A DNA stretch of 64,000 nucleotides from assembly GCA_965232575.1 (NCBI GenBank), contig CBDDPZ010000009.1, positions 1 to 64,000 of the forward strand. The letters are read 5' to 3'. The position numbers were made by a program, and so were the translations under genes. The stretch is from Bin5 sp965232575 (lineage in GTDB: Bacteria; Chloroflexota; Anaerolineae; Caldilineales; Caldilineaceae). Below, piece by piece: positions 46,471 through 55,973 of this stretch. The notes beneath the pieces are model-generated. The model was not told where the DNA came from and did not search any database. It saw only the letters and a list, made by a program, of their open reading frames with translations. Numbering within the stretch: the first letter of the stretch is position 1; the number at the start of each line of letters is the position of its first letter.

Positions 46471-48174
46471 ATGCGAGCGGTCCCGGACGACAGAAAATTC
46501 GTCATCGCAGATCAGAATAGCTACCCGACCGACCTGGTCTGCCCCAACCCGCGCGGCTGGTACCACTCCGTCGCAAACGTCGTTGCCACGCCTTCAGGCC
46601 TGGTCGCCGTCTACCGGCTCTCCGACTCCCACTCGGCCGTCAGCGCCCACATCATGGTTGCCTACTCCAGCGACGGCGGTCGCACCTGGCAAGGTCACCG
46701 TTCCATCTCCCACCGCAACGTCTGGCAGCACAACAGCGTCTGGGTCGCCCCCCAGTTGAGCCGCCTGCGCGATGGACGCCTCGTCATCATCTGCGATCTG
46801 GGCCATCGTGCCTCAGGAGACGACTGGCCCCGCCTGGCCTTCTGGCAGCGGCCCCCGCGCGGAATGGCCAACTACCTCTTCTGGAGCCAAGACAACGGCC
46901 GCGCCTGGAGCCAACCAAGCCAATGTGACGACGTCGGCGGCGAACCTGGCTACATAGTCGATCTTTCGGACGGAACCTTGGTCTACACCCGCACCGAGCC
47001 GGTCGAAACCGACGTCTTTGAAAGCCCGCCTCCACCCGGCCACAACCTCTACCACCGCAATACCGCCGTCTTCTCAAACGATCGCGGCAAAACATGGAAC
47101 CGTACCTCAACAATCTCCGACGACCCCTACCACGGCGACGCCGAAGTGGGCATCGTCGAACTGGAGCCGGGCCATCTGCTGGCAATAACCCGCATCGGCT
47201 TCGCCAACGGCGCCTTCGGTCAGCCCAGCCGCTTGATCCACAGCTACGACTACGGCAGAACTTGGAACGAGCCCCAACTTGCGCCCTTCTACGGCCAACG
47301 CACCGCCGTGCATCGACTTCGCTCCGGCAAGCTGCTGGTCACATACCGCAACCGCTGGGGAACCTTTGCCAGCTACGCCTTCCTCTGGGACCCCGCCGAA
47401 AAGCTGGGCTTCGAGCCGGCATCCTTCATCTGGGACGAGTCACGCTGCCAGCTCGACAAGGGCTGTCTCACCATGACGACAGACCGCGAGCCAGAGAATC
47501 AAGTATTCTTCTCACTCTATCCAGCGCTCACCAGCCGCGCCCGCGTGGAGCTGGAGGCCGAGCTTCGCCTGGCCGATCCTTCCAGCCAAGGCTGCGACCT
47601 CTTTGCCGGCTGCCGCGTTCGCATCACCCCCCAGGAACTCTGCGTTACCGGGAGCAGCCAGGCGGAAGCCGCCTTCCACAGCTCCACAGGCTCGGCGCGA
47701 GAGGGCGACCATTCACACCCCCAACCGGCCCATCGCTTCCCGTTGGATACGACGCAATGGCACACCTACAGAATCGTACGTTCAGAAGGGGAAATCGCCG
47801 TCTACGTCGATGGACGCCTTTGTCTGAGAACAGCGGCGCGCATGCCTGGCGCCCGACCCGTCCGTTTCGGCAGCGATCTGCGCGGCATCTCCCACTGGCG
47901 GGCGGTGAGCGCCTCGGTTGAGAACCCGCACGGCCACAACATCAACTGGTCCTGGCGCGCGGCCTCCGGGGTCTATCCAGACCAGTTCCGGCGCAACCGC
48001 ATGGTCCGCCTCGACGCTACCGCCGACTCCGGCTACAGCAACTGGGACCAGCTCGAAGACGGCGCCGTCATTATCGCAGACTACTCAAACGATGAATTCA
48101 GAGACGCCAACTGGACATCGAGCGCCCAACCGATCATCAAGGCCTATATCGTCAGCGAAGAGGAGTTGACATGA
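46471..48174 (+). CDS. Sialidase/BNR-repeat beta-propeller protein with C-terminal lectin-like domain
   Basis: A 567-residue protein. Four Asp-box motifs mark propeller blades: SSDGGRTW (66-73), SQDNGRAW, SNDRGKTW and SYDYGRTW. After the propeller (1-330) a second domain with VFFSLYPALTSRARVELEAEL and QWHTYRIVRSEGEIAVYVDGRL looks like a concanavalin/laminin-G-like jelly roll. No signal peptide is present, so it would be cytoplasmic or released otherwise. It is flanked tightly by Gfo/Idh genes: 5 bases before and a 4-base overlap after. Sialidase activity is not certain; exo-acting glycosidases of several kinds use this fold. Confidence 0.8.
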   Translation: MRAVPDDRKFVIADQNSYPTDLVCPNPRGWYHSVANVVATPSGLVAVYRLSDSHSAVSAHIMVAYSSDGGRTWQGHRSISHRNVWQHNSVWVAPQLSRLRDGRLVIICDLGHRASGDDWPRLAFWQRPPRGMANYLFWSQDNGRAWSQPSQCDDVGGEPGYIVDLSDGTLVYTRTEPVETDVFESPPPPGHNLYHRNTAVFSNDRGKTWNRTSTISDDPYHGDAEVGIVELEPGHLLAITRIGFANGAFGQPSRLIHSYDYGRTWNEPQLAPFYGQRTAVHRLRSGKLLVTYRNRWGTFASYAFLWDPAEKLGFEPASFIWDESRCQLDKGCLTMTTDREPENQVFFSLYPALTSRARVELEAELRLADPSSQGCDLFAGCRVRITPQELCVTGSSQAEAAFHSSTGSAREGDHSHPQPAHRFPLDTTQWHTYRIVRSEGEIAVYVDGRLCLRTAARMPGARPVRFGSDLRGISHWRAVSASVENPHGHNINWSWRAASGVYPDQFRRNRMVRLDATADSGYSNWDQLEDGAVIIADYSNDEFRDANWTSSAQPIIKAYIVSEEELT

Positions 48175-49250
48175 CAACATACCGAGCCGGTGTCATCGGC
48201 CATACCGGCCGCGGCAACTACGGCCACAACCTTGACACCGTCTACCTGGGCATGGAAGAAATCGACTTGGTCGCCGTCGCCGATGCCGACCCCGATGGAC
48301 TGGCCGCCGCGGGCGAGCGCCTTAGCGTGGACCGCGCCAGCCGCTATCAGAATTACCGCCAGATGCTCGAACAGGAGCAACTGGACATCGTCAGCGTCGC
48401 GCCCCGCTGGATGGACCAGAAACATGACATGGTCATCGCCGCCGCCGAGGCCGGCGTGCGCGGCATCTTCTGCGAAAAGCCCTTCGCGCCAACCTTGGCG
48501 CAGGCCGATGCCATGATCGCAGCCTGCGACCGCGCCGGGACAAAGATAGCCGTTTCACATCAGGGCCGCGTGAGTCAATCCTCCCACAAGACGAAGCAGA
48601 TGATAGCGGACGGCGTCATCGGCGAAGTCAAAGAAGTCCACAGCGCCGGCAAACAGGACCATCGCGGCGGCGGCCAGGACCTGATGGTTCTCGGCACGCA
48701 CTCGCTCGACATGCTCTGCTTCCTCTTCGGCCATCCCCGCTGGGTACAGGCCTACGTCCTCCAGGACGGCAAAGACGCAGGGCCCGACGACGCCCGCCAG
48801 GGCGACGAAGAGATCGGCCCAATCCTGGGCAATCACCTGGAAGCCACATACGCCTTCGACAACGGCATCATGGCAACCTTCCACTCGCGCCGTCGCGAAG
48901 TGCGCCCAGGCCCCCGGCCCGGCGGACTTGAAATCCTCGGCGCCGAAGGAATCCTGCTGAACCGCGACGGCTACCTCCTCCATTGTCCCCATCCCAACTG
49001 GAATCCGGCCATGGTCGAGCCAGCCTGGAAAGTCGTGCTCAAGCCGAGCAACCCCGGCTTCGATACGCTCAACGCCTACATGGTCCGCGACCTGATCGCC
49101 GCCTTCGAAGAAGGACGCGAACCGATCTCCAGCGGACGCGACGCACGCTGGGCGCTGGAGATGATCCTCGGCGTCTACGCCGCGCATCGTAATGGTCGGA
49201 CTCCTCTGCCGCTGGCGGATCGTGAACATCCACTGCGAGACTGGGTCTGA
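48171..49250 (+). CDS. Gfo/Idh/MocA family oxidoreductase
   Basis: A 359-residue oxidoreductase whose ATG overlaps the preceding stop (ATGA). Motifs: YRAGVIGHTGRGNYGHNLDTV, the EKP region FCEKPFAPTLAQADAMIAAC, and the active-site stretch VSHQGRVSQSSHKTKQMIADG. A family histidine is in VLGTHSLDMLCFLFG. It is the third Gfo/Idh gene of this block and is translationally coupled to the propeller gene, suggesting that the two act on the same sugar. Confidence 0.87.
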   Translation: MTTYRAGVIGHTGRGNYGHNLDTVYLGMEEIDLVAVADADPDGLAAAGERLSVDRASRYQNYRQMLEQEQLDIVSVAPRWMDQKHDMVIAAAEAGVRGIFCEKPFAPTLAQADAMIAACDRAGTKIAVSHQGRVSQSSHKTKQMIADGVIGEVKEVHSAGKQDHRGGGQDLMVLGTHSLDMLCFLFGHPRWVQAYVLQDGKDAGPDDARQGDEEIGPILGNHLEATYAFDNGIMATFHSRRREVRPGPRPGGLEILGAEGILLNRDGYLLHCPHPNWNPAMVEPAWKVVLKPSNPGFDTLNAYMVRDLIAAFEEGREPISSGRDARWALEMILGVYAAHRNGRTPLPLADREHPLRDWV

Positions 49251-49351
49251 ATGTAGCGATCTTCACATCCCGAAAAAAGGTCATTCGCGTAGCCCTGCAA
49301 AGATTCACCGAGACGACATCCGACAGTGCCCAACGCAACGGAAAACCCACA

Positions 49352-50224
49352 ATGAAACGAATCAATCAGATTATTGAACTTCGGGAAGCCGGACAGCCCG
49401 TCTACTGGGACGGCGGCCGCACACTGACCTATGAAGGCGGCGTCAAGTCTGCCCAGACCCACGCCGACTGGCTGGTTATCGGCATCGAGCACCAGCCCTT
49501 CGATGTTGCCGGCCTGAATGCTTTCATGCGCGGCCTGGTCGACGGCGGGCCAACCCGAACCGGCCACCGCACGCCCCCAGTGCTCGTCACCCTACCCTTC
49601 GACGGCGTCGACGAATACGTCGTCCGCAACAACGCCTGGATGATCAAGCAGGTCCTCGCCACCGGAATTCACGGCATCCTGCTCTGCCATGTCGAAACGC
49701 CCGGCGCCGTCAAAGAGTTCGTCGAGTGGGTTCGATTCCCCTTCCACACCCACGGCGTCGGCGAAGGTCTCGATATGGGCCGCCGCGGCTCCGGCGGCCA
49801 GGACAACGCCGCCCACGTCTGGGGCGTCTCAACCCAGGAATACCTGCGCAAGGCCGACGTCTGGCCGCTCAACCCGGATGGCGAACTGGTCCTCGGCATC
49901 AAAATTGAAAACATCCGTGCCCTCGCCAACGCCGAGGCCAGCGCCAAAGTCCCGGGCATCGCCTTCGCTGAATGGGGCCCGTCCGACATGCGTATGACCT
50001 TCGGCTACGACACCGTGCGCACGCCCGAAAACACCGAAGAGGGCGACCTCAAAGCCGCCCGCGACCGCGTCTTCGCCGCCTGCAGAGCCGCCAACATCGG
50101 CTTCCTCGACGGCGTCGACGCCAGCAGTGTCGCCGCCAAGATCGACGAAGGCGTCACCTTCCCCGCCGGCGACGAAGAGGCCGCGATCGCGGGGCGCCGC
50201 CATACCGGCCGCGCTTTCGACTGA
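49352..50224 (+). CDS. HpcH/HpaI aldolase/citrate lyase family protein
   Basis: A 290-residue TIM-barrel class II aldolase-like protein. The block GIHGILLCHVETPGAVKEFVEWVRFP contains the expected metal-binding Glu, VLGIKIENIRALANAEA provides another acid, and GIAFAEWGPSDMRMTFGY is the glycine-rich phosphate/pyruvate loop. The family cleaves 2-keto-3-deoxy sugar acids or 4-hydroxy-2-oxo acids to pyruvate and an aldehyde. This gives the sugar-acid run a plausible last step. The ribosome site is weak. Confidence 0.8.
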   Translation: MKRINQIIELREAGQPVYWDGGRTLTYEGGVKSAQTHADWLVIGIEHQPFDVAGLNAFMRGLVDGGPTRTGHRTPPVLVTLPFDGVDEYVVRNNAWMIKQVLATGIHGILLCHVETPGAVKEFVEWVRFPFHTHGVGEGLDMGRRGSGGQDNAAHVWGVSTQEYLRKADVWPLNPDGELVLGIKIENIRALANAEASAKVPGIAFAEWGPSDMRMTFGYDTVRTPENTEEGDLKAARDRVFAACRAANIGFLDGVDASSVAAKIDEGVTFPAGDEEAAIAGRRHTGRAFD

Positions 50225-50403
50225 GTGAGCATAACCTCAGGAAAGCGGAATATGGTGAGCCCCGATCTTTGGACCACGAAACGGGAAAAATAAGGTGCAT
50301 TCGGGGTGTACGCCAGATTTGGGGGCGCCTCACTGGGTTTGCGCTGCCAGCGACACCACGAAACCAGCTGGCCTGCAAGCCCCTGCTGGACAGCGCAAAG
50401 ATC

Positions 50404-50420
50404 GCGGGCGTCTCGCCCGC
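50404..50420. repeat. REP-like GC palindrome
   Basis: GCGGGCG, TCT, CGCCCGC: a perfect 7-bp stem with a 3-base loop in the 323-base gap after the aldolase gene. GCGGGCG-type palindromes recur between genes of many bacteria. The rest of the gap encodes nothing recognisable apart from the promoter at 50495. Confidence 0.5.
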
Positions 50421-50494
50421 AGCCCCTGTGCAGTTGGACAGAGGCAGCCGGAACTCGCCCCCATTTTGGACGGCGCCTACGCCGCCTCACGCCC

Positions 50495-50523
50495 TTGACC
50501 TTTCCACATCTTTCTGCTACAGT
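50495..50523 (+). promoter_or_regulatory. Extended -10 promoter of the small coiled-coil gene
   Basis: TTGACC (50495-50500), a 17-base spacer and TACAGT (50518-50523) preceded by TGC, giving an extended -10. It lies 25 bases before the ATG at 50548, leaving a very short leader with an AGGAGGAG site. Confidence 0.6.
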
Positions 50524-50547
50524 CCGCCCCCAACACAGGAGGAGAAA

Positions 50548-50778
50548 ATGACTACGCAATCAACCAACGACCGCCTAGATCGCGTGGAGCGCATCCTGGA
50601 GCAGCTCGCCGAACGGCAAGAGCGCACAGATGAACAGCTTAACCACTTGGTAGAAGTCACCGACAGGTTGATCGGCCGTAACGCCGAACAGATCGGCCAA
50701 CTGGTCAACAACATGAACTTCCTGCGGACTGCTGTAGAGGGGCATCTCACAGATCCCAAAGCACACACCGCAGACTGA
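50548..50778 (+). CDS. Small coiled-coil protein, 76 residues
   Basis: MTTQSTNDRLDRVERILEQL begins a chain of heptad-like leucine/isoleucine positions (RLDRVERILEQLAERQ, LNHLVEVTDRLIGRN, IGQLVNNMNFLRTAVEG) that predicts one or two long amphipathic helices. It has AGGAGGAGAAA directly before the ATG and its own promoter. Such short coiled-coil proteins are common beside toxin-antitoxin or PIN/Uma2 genes in cyanobacteria and Chloroflexota, but no function can be given. It faces the HEPN remnant, convergent within 4 bases. Confidence 0.75.
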   Translation: MTTQSTNDRLDRVERILEQLAERQERTDEQLNHLVEVTDRLIGRNAEQIGQLVNNMNFLRTAVEGHLTDPKAHTAD

Positions 50779-50781
50779 CCC

Positions 50782-50910
50782 CTACACTATAGCATACTGA
50801 AAAGCTGATCTGCTTTCCGCCTGGGCCAGGGCAATCGTAACGAAAGCGGAGACGGTTTCTGCCGACTTTATCGCCTCGTTTGCCGCCTCTACGTCGGGTT
50901 CCTCAAAGCC
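50782..50910 (-). pseudogene. C-terminal stump of a HEPN-domain toxin
   Basis: The minus-strand frame EEPDVEAANEAIKSAETVSAFVTIALAQA matches the last helix of HEPN proteins (E-A-x-x-A-I-x-x-A-x-x-V-x-x-F-V). It lies just after, but out of frame with, the nucleotidyltransferase gene, whose usual partner is a complete HEPN protein of about 130 residues. About two thirds, including the RX4-6H active site, are gone. No start or ribosome site of its own is visible. Confidence 0.55.
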
Positions 50911-50914
50911 CTGC

Positions 50915-51253
50915 TCAGGACGCCGCCCGCTCATACAGGATTTCCTGGGATTCGAGAGCCGTGTTGACAAAGGAATAAGGATTGTTGCGCTGCTCGGAAA
51001 GATGTTCAGGCGTGGTTACGATCACGTCAACAGGCAACACGAATTTCTCGCCAATCGCCCTGCGAATGGGGTTGCCCCGTTTGGGCCAGTCGTCCAAGGA
51101 TTTGAGGACGACGAGGAGGTCGATGTCGCTGTGGGAGCCGGCGTTGCCCCGGGCATGGCTGCCGAAGAGGATGATCTGCTCCGGGTCGAATTTTTGGGCG
51201 ATCAACTGGGCAACGGCCTGAATTGTGGCCTTGTCGATGGTGACTTTACTCAC
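50915..51253 (-). CDS. MNT-type nucleotidyltransferase (antitoxin of HEPN-MNT pair)
   Basis: A 112-residue minimal nucleotidyltransferase. The motif GSHARGNAGSHSDIDLLVV fits GSX10DXD with both metal-binding aspartates, and a third acidic residue lies in LPVDVIVTT. The start is GTG with GAGG upstream. In MntA-type systems this protein AMPylates the HEPN toxin. Here the toxin gene is reduced to a stump, so the antitoxin is left alone. It is not obviously decayed. Confidence 0.82.
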   Translation of the reverse strand: MSKVTIDKATIQAVAQLIAQKFDPEQIILFGSHARGNAGSHSDIDLLVVLKSLDDWPKRGNPIRRAIGEKFVLPVDVIVTTPEHLSEQRNNPYSFVNTALESQEILYERAAS

Positions 51254-51359
51254 TCGCGGAAAACCTCGTTGCGCAAGTTCTGTCGTGAACGTGATTAAAT
51301 CGATCAGTCAAGGGTCAGGCACATTCTAGCGGATTTCGCGTCCAGGGTGAAGCCGCCCC

Positions 51360-54300
51360 TCAGACGGCCACCTCAACATCCGTATCGCCGGCGGCGAGGG
51401 CGTTGTAGTAGGCGAGGACCATCGCCTTCGTCCGGTAGTGGCCGAAGGCGGCTTGGTCGTGCTTGCGGACGATGGGGAAGGTGTCGAGGATGTAGGCGGC
51501 ATCATCGCGGGAGAGGCCGTAGAGGTGGAAGTAGAGGGCGTCGAGGCGGGCGCGCAGGTGGCGGCGTTGTTCTTCGTTCCAGATGAAGGGCGGGCCGTGG
51601 TGGCCGAGGTCGCGTGCGAAGGGGGCCATGTCGTGGGCGGTGTAGGTGAGGCGCAGGACGTGGTGGCGGACGAGTTCGCGGGCGGTGGCGGGGCCGAAGG
51701 CGCGGTCGTAGTCGGCGGGCGCGATGACAGGGAGTTGTTCGACGATGTACCAGTTCATGTTTGTACTCTGCATCTTTTGTCGAACAACATAGTCGAAAGC
51801 AATACAGTTTAGGTTGGCTATGAGGCAAGCTGCGTTACTGGCTTCATATTCCGGCCGACACAGGAAGAAGCATTGGCACTTTGTTTCCGTACCCAGCCCA
51901 GGGCACGACCGCTGCGATCATCGTACGAACATTTGTTGGCCGTTAGTGATGTCACGAAAACCCAATGTCCAACCCTCTGACTGTGACAGAACGGACTCCA
52001 CGTTTTCTGCAGGCAATCCAGTATTGCGTCTGAGGCAAAAAGCTTGGGTCAGCGTGCTGTTCTTCGGATGACTGACCGGTTCGCTCAGATAAGGATTGTG
52101 CGTGCTCTCTGGATTCACTTCGCGCACGGAGTTGGCTCGGTGGTCGAACTGCCAGATCATGCGGCCCTGGTACAGCGGCAGATACAATGCTTCTCCCCTT
52201 TTCCAGCGGTTGCCCTGCACCGGGTAGAAGCCGTCGGCTTCGAGTTGGGCCGCGGTGCGGAAGAGATGGGAGTCATTGGTCATGTTGAACATCGCCCCTG
52301 CATGTACCGCACGGGCCAAGTCTTCTTCTCCTCATCGCCTTGTGCGCGGTCGACGAGGACGGGATGGCGTTCGTAGATGCGGCGGGTGATGTCGGCGTCG
52401 CGGCGCGTGCGGAAGACGGGGGCTGTGCCGGTGTTGGGGTTGACGCGGGCGAAGTCGGCGGGAGAGAGGGGGAAGCAGCGGTCCGGGTCGTCAATGGCCG
52501 CGGTGTCGTGCAGAAAGAAGGCGCAGTCTGTTTGGGCGAACTTCCGCGCCTCGCCGCCGAAGATGAGAGCGCAGAACTTGAATGAGGCGTGAACGTCGGG
52601 AAAGAAGATCTTGCGGTTCTCGAAGTCGAACAGGCCGCCGACGCGGCCGCTGGTGGAAACCGACTTGAAGAAGCGGGCCGCGGTCTTGTCGGCGTAGATG
52701 CCGGAGGGCGTGAGCAGGCCTACTATGCCGTCGGGCTTGACCAGACGCATGGCGCGCTCGACGAAGAGCGAGTAGAGGTTGATGTCGCCGCCGCCGAGCA
52801 GTGGATAGTGGCCTGAGGCGCGGATGAGCTGGCCGAGACGGTCGGCGCGCAGCTTGGCGGCGTCGAATTCGGACGCGAGCGGGTCGCCCTGTTCGCGGCG
52901 TTGTTTGATGCCGCGGCGGCGGGCGGCCGCGGTGGGGGCAAGGGCCAGTTCAGGTGAACGGGTGGCGAACCATTCGACCTCCTGCAGCTTGATGCGGTCC
53001 CAGGGGGGATTGCCGATGACCGCGTCGAAGCCGCCGGTCGGCTGGTCGTCCTGCCAGCCTTGCCAGACGCCGGGGAAGGCGGCCTCCCAGTGCAGAAAGC
53101 CTTCACGGTCAGCGAGGGCTCGGGCATCGCCCCACATTTCGGTGAAGTCGGGCCAGAAGCTGCGTTGACGGATCGGATCTGCGACATCAACGCCGTCGGG
53201 GCCTTGCGCCAATAGCGAAAATGCCTGCTCTTCTCCCAAGGCGAAGACACCGATCAGGGGAACCTCAAAATTGTCGCGCTCCCTTTTCTTCATGCCCGCG
53301 GCCAGCCAGTTCTTCCCGCAAAATGTATCGAGCAGGCCGCGCAGCGGGGCGGTCGTCTTCTCGACCTCACGGAAGAGCATGGCCGACTCCTCCACTTCGG
53401 CGATATCGGCGTCGGAGATCTCTTCGATGCGGTTCATGCCCCCGGCCGCGTTCTCGGCGGACTGAATGGCGCTGACCGAGTAGCCCTTGCCCAGCCGCTT
53501 CATCTCCTCGGTGGCGTCGTGGACGCGCAGGCCGATGAGCGAGTCGCCGCAGCGCAGATGGTGGTCGAGGAAGGAGAGCGGCGCGCCCACGGTGAAGCTG
53601 TGCAGCCAGAGCGAGACCTTGGCCAGCTCCACGGTCAGCGGGTTCTTGTCGACGCCGTAGATGCAGCGTTTGAGGACCATGCGCCGGATGATGGCCTGGT
53701 CGCTCAGCTGCGCCGCGTCGATCACCCAGTCAGCAGCGGCGGCGCGCGCCAGAATGTCGGCGCGGATGGTTGCGATGCGTTCGAGCAGCGGGGATGTGTA
53801 GACATCCTCCAGCCAGGGCGCGGCCGTGGGCGCGTACTCGACCAGCTCGGCGATGGCGTCGGAGAGGAAGTCGACCGCGGTGACGAGGAAGTGGCCGCTG
53901 CCCATGGCCGGGTCGAGCAGTTTGAGGTCGAGCGCGGCCGCCGCGGGGTCGAGAGGGCGCAGGTCGGCGATGCGGGCGGCCTTGGCGCGGGTGTCGCTCT
54001 GCAGCGCGGCGGCTTTGGCCCGGAAGGCGTCTCTGCGCTCCTCGAGCAACGGCGTCAGCGTGCGTTCGACGATGAGGTCAACAAGCGGTTGGGGCGTGTA
54101 GAAGCTGCCGCTGTCCTTGCGCGCGTAGCTGTTGGGACGCACCACGATCTCGCCGTCCGCGGCGCGAACCGGTTCGCGTTCGAGCAGGCGTTCGTAGATG
54201 GAGCCGAGCTGCTGCACGGTCATGTCGCGGTAGTTGACGTAGCGGCGGCCGGATTCGCCTTCGGTGTGGCTGAGGTTGTGGATGATGGGGGCGAGCGCGG

Positions 54301-55408
54301 CGTCGGACAGGCGAACCTGGTCGAGCATGGGCGCGGCGCCAGCGGAGAAAAGGCCGCCGTTGTAGGGCGGCAGACCGATGGAGGCGTCGCCTTTGTCGAT
54401 CTGGCGGCAGAGCGTGCTGATGTGGTCGTAGTAGCGGCTGGCGAAGGCGGAAAAGGTGTCGCTGGCGGCCATGCGTTTGTCGATGTCGTCGCGCACCGAT
54501 TTGCGCAGACCGTAGTCGTCGTAGCGGGCGTCGTTGACCGGCAGCAGGTCGCGGTCTTCGGCGTAGAGGAGGAAGAGCAGACGGTAGAGAAAGATGAGCG
54601 CGGCCTGGCGGACGTCCGCCAGCTCGGCGCGGCTCTCTTCGGCCAGGGCGCGGACCAGGGCGGGGTAGACTTCATCAAAGACGGCGCCGGACAGATCGTT
54701 GGCGACCTGTTCTTCGTAGCGGCGGCCTTCGGCTATGGCGTCTTCGAGGAAGCTGGTCTGCGCGCCCTGGCGCCGGCTGAACGCGGGCCGCCCGAAGAGC
54801 AGGCCGAAGGCGCGCAGGGCGTGGAAGCCGTCGTCCGCGTGGCGCGCGGTTTCGAGGTCGACTTCGTAATAGCCGCTGGCGCGGGGGAGGGCGCGGCGGT
54901 CGTAGAGACGCCAGACGCGGCCGTTGGTGAGGATGCCCCAGCGGATGCGGCCGTCGGAGTTGATGTCGGCCGTGGCCAGGTAGCGCAGGAGCTGGCCGTG
55001 CGGCGAACTGGCCTGTTTTCCTTCGCGGGCGTCGAGGGGCAGGTTGAAGCGTTTGCTTTCGGAGACGGCGAGGGCGTCGGGGTAGCGTTGCGGGCCGGGT
55101 TTGGCCGCGGCGCGGGTTTTGGACGCGGCGTCGCCGAAGAGCAGGTGGTCGGGGATGTCTTCGTTGCGGTCGCTGCCCTGCTGCGGCAGGTAGTCGGTCC
55201 AGCCGAGCAGCTCGAAGAGGGGGCGGATGAGTTCCTGCTCGGTGGAGGCCTCGTTGATGGCGCGGAAGGCGGCGGCGTTTTCGAGAAGGGCGCGCGCCTG
55301 GCCGCGGAAGGCGGCGAAGGCGGCGGGCTGGGACAGGGATTCCCGCCAGGCGCCGGTGTGGCGAATGCCTTCTTCGAGAAAGTAGCTGGTGAACAGCTGA
55401 CCAGACAT
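51360..55408 (-). pseudogene. Type IIG-like restriction-methylation enzyme gene, broken by frameshifts
   Basis: The main frame (55408 to 52280) codes 1042 residues. It holds an N-terminal PD-(D/E)xK-like nuclease motif (PDALAVSESKR, D111, E117, K119), the SAM motif LDPAMGSGHFL, and the N6-adenine motif GNPPWDRI. It then stops. Homology continues in other frames: AMFNMTNDSHLFRTAAQLEADG (from about 52300), TNVRTMIAAVVPWAGYGNKVP (about 51930), and AACLIANLNCIAFDYVVRQK leading into the last frame 51773-51360 (YIVEQLPVIAP, FHLYGLSRDDAAYILDTFPI). At least three single-base shifts explain this; the total length (about 1,350 codons) shows no large deletion. The first shift is in a GGGG run. A natural pseudogene or assembly errors are both possible. 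Confidence 0.85.
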
Positions 55409-55553
55409 TGGGCGTGAGTAGTCGGACGCTCACCCTGTCCTAAGGGGTCCGCCCGAAAAATGAATTCCCAATGAGCAACCGTGGGCTGGCCCTATTCATC
55501 TTGGCTCACTCTGGGAAAATCACCACTGGGGTCCAAAAATATATGTAGTTTAG

Positions 55554-55627
55554 TGGGAGGTGACGGACTCGAACCGCCGGCCTATTCCTTGTAAGGGAAT
55601 CGCTCTGACCAGCTGAGCTAACCGCCC
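55554..55627 (-). tRNA. tRNA-Val (anticodon TAC)
   Basis: The minus strand folds as a cloverleaf: acceptor GGGCGGT/ACCTCCC with one C-U mismatch, D stem GCTC/GAGC, anticodon stem ATTCC/GGAAT with loop CTTACAA (anticodon TAC), T stem GGCGG/CCGTC with loop TTCGAGT, discriminator A. CCA is not encoded. A TATACT element 12 bases upstream on the minus strand may be its -10. It stands alone between the broken restriction gene and a repeat-rich region. Confidence 0.93.
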
Positions 55628-55675
55628 AATCAGGGCCATAGTATACATTACGAATCGAAGGAGTGGGAAATCTGC

Positions 55676-55723
55676 AACCTGTCAGGAAAGGTTGTGTTCA
55701 TCACCGGCGCCGCTCTCTCTATT
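55676..55723 (+). pseudogene. Possible N-terminal scrap of a short-chain dehydrogenase
   Basis: One frame reads NLSGKVVFITGAALSI, which matches the first beta strand and the start of the TGxxxGIG cofactor loop of short-chain dehydrogenases. Nothing recognisable follows and the frame soon closes. Sixteen residues are little evidence, so this is tentative. Confidence 0.35.
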
Positions 55724-55752
55724 CCAGTCACGAGTGGGTCATTTATGAGGTT

Positions 55753-55844
55753 GTACGCTTGATTATAGAATATATATTCTATATTTGTCCCATAGCGGCA
55801 GCCGGACAGGTCGCACGTTTGGCTATAGAACATGCGTCTTATAA
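55753..55844. repeat. Two diverged copies of an AT-rich palindromic element
   Basis: Copy 1 (55753-55783) contains a perfect 20-base palindrome, TATAGAATATATATTCTATA (55764-55783). Copy 2 (55813-55843), exactly 60 bases on, aligns with 21 of 31 bases identical, and all ten differences are transitions. Copy 2 has its own shorter palindrome TCTTATAAGA (55837-55846). The function is unknown; it may be a decayed mobile-element end or a protein-binding site. Confidence 0.55.
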
Positions 55845-55973
55845 GATGCGTATTCACGATTAAGCAAGAGGCGACAATCATAGCCGAGCAGATCGAGTGC
55901 CGGCCCGGTTGGATTCCCGTTTGCCGCGCCTGGAGATTCGTTCAATCCTGAAGGAGCGAGGGACGGAAGCGCG

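Noticed and set aside
49972..50547. Upstream extension of the small coiled-coil frame over the aldolase gene
   Set aside because: It is arginine-rich shadow translation of the aldolase gene; a promoter and ribosome site define the start at 50548.
53519..55417. A 632-codon plus-strand frame
   Set aside because: It is the mirror of the minus-strand restriction-modification gene; its Gly/Ala/Val/Arg-rich composition has no domain pattern, while the minus strand has SAM and NPPW motifs.
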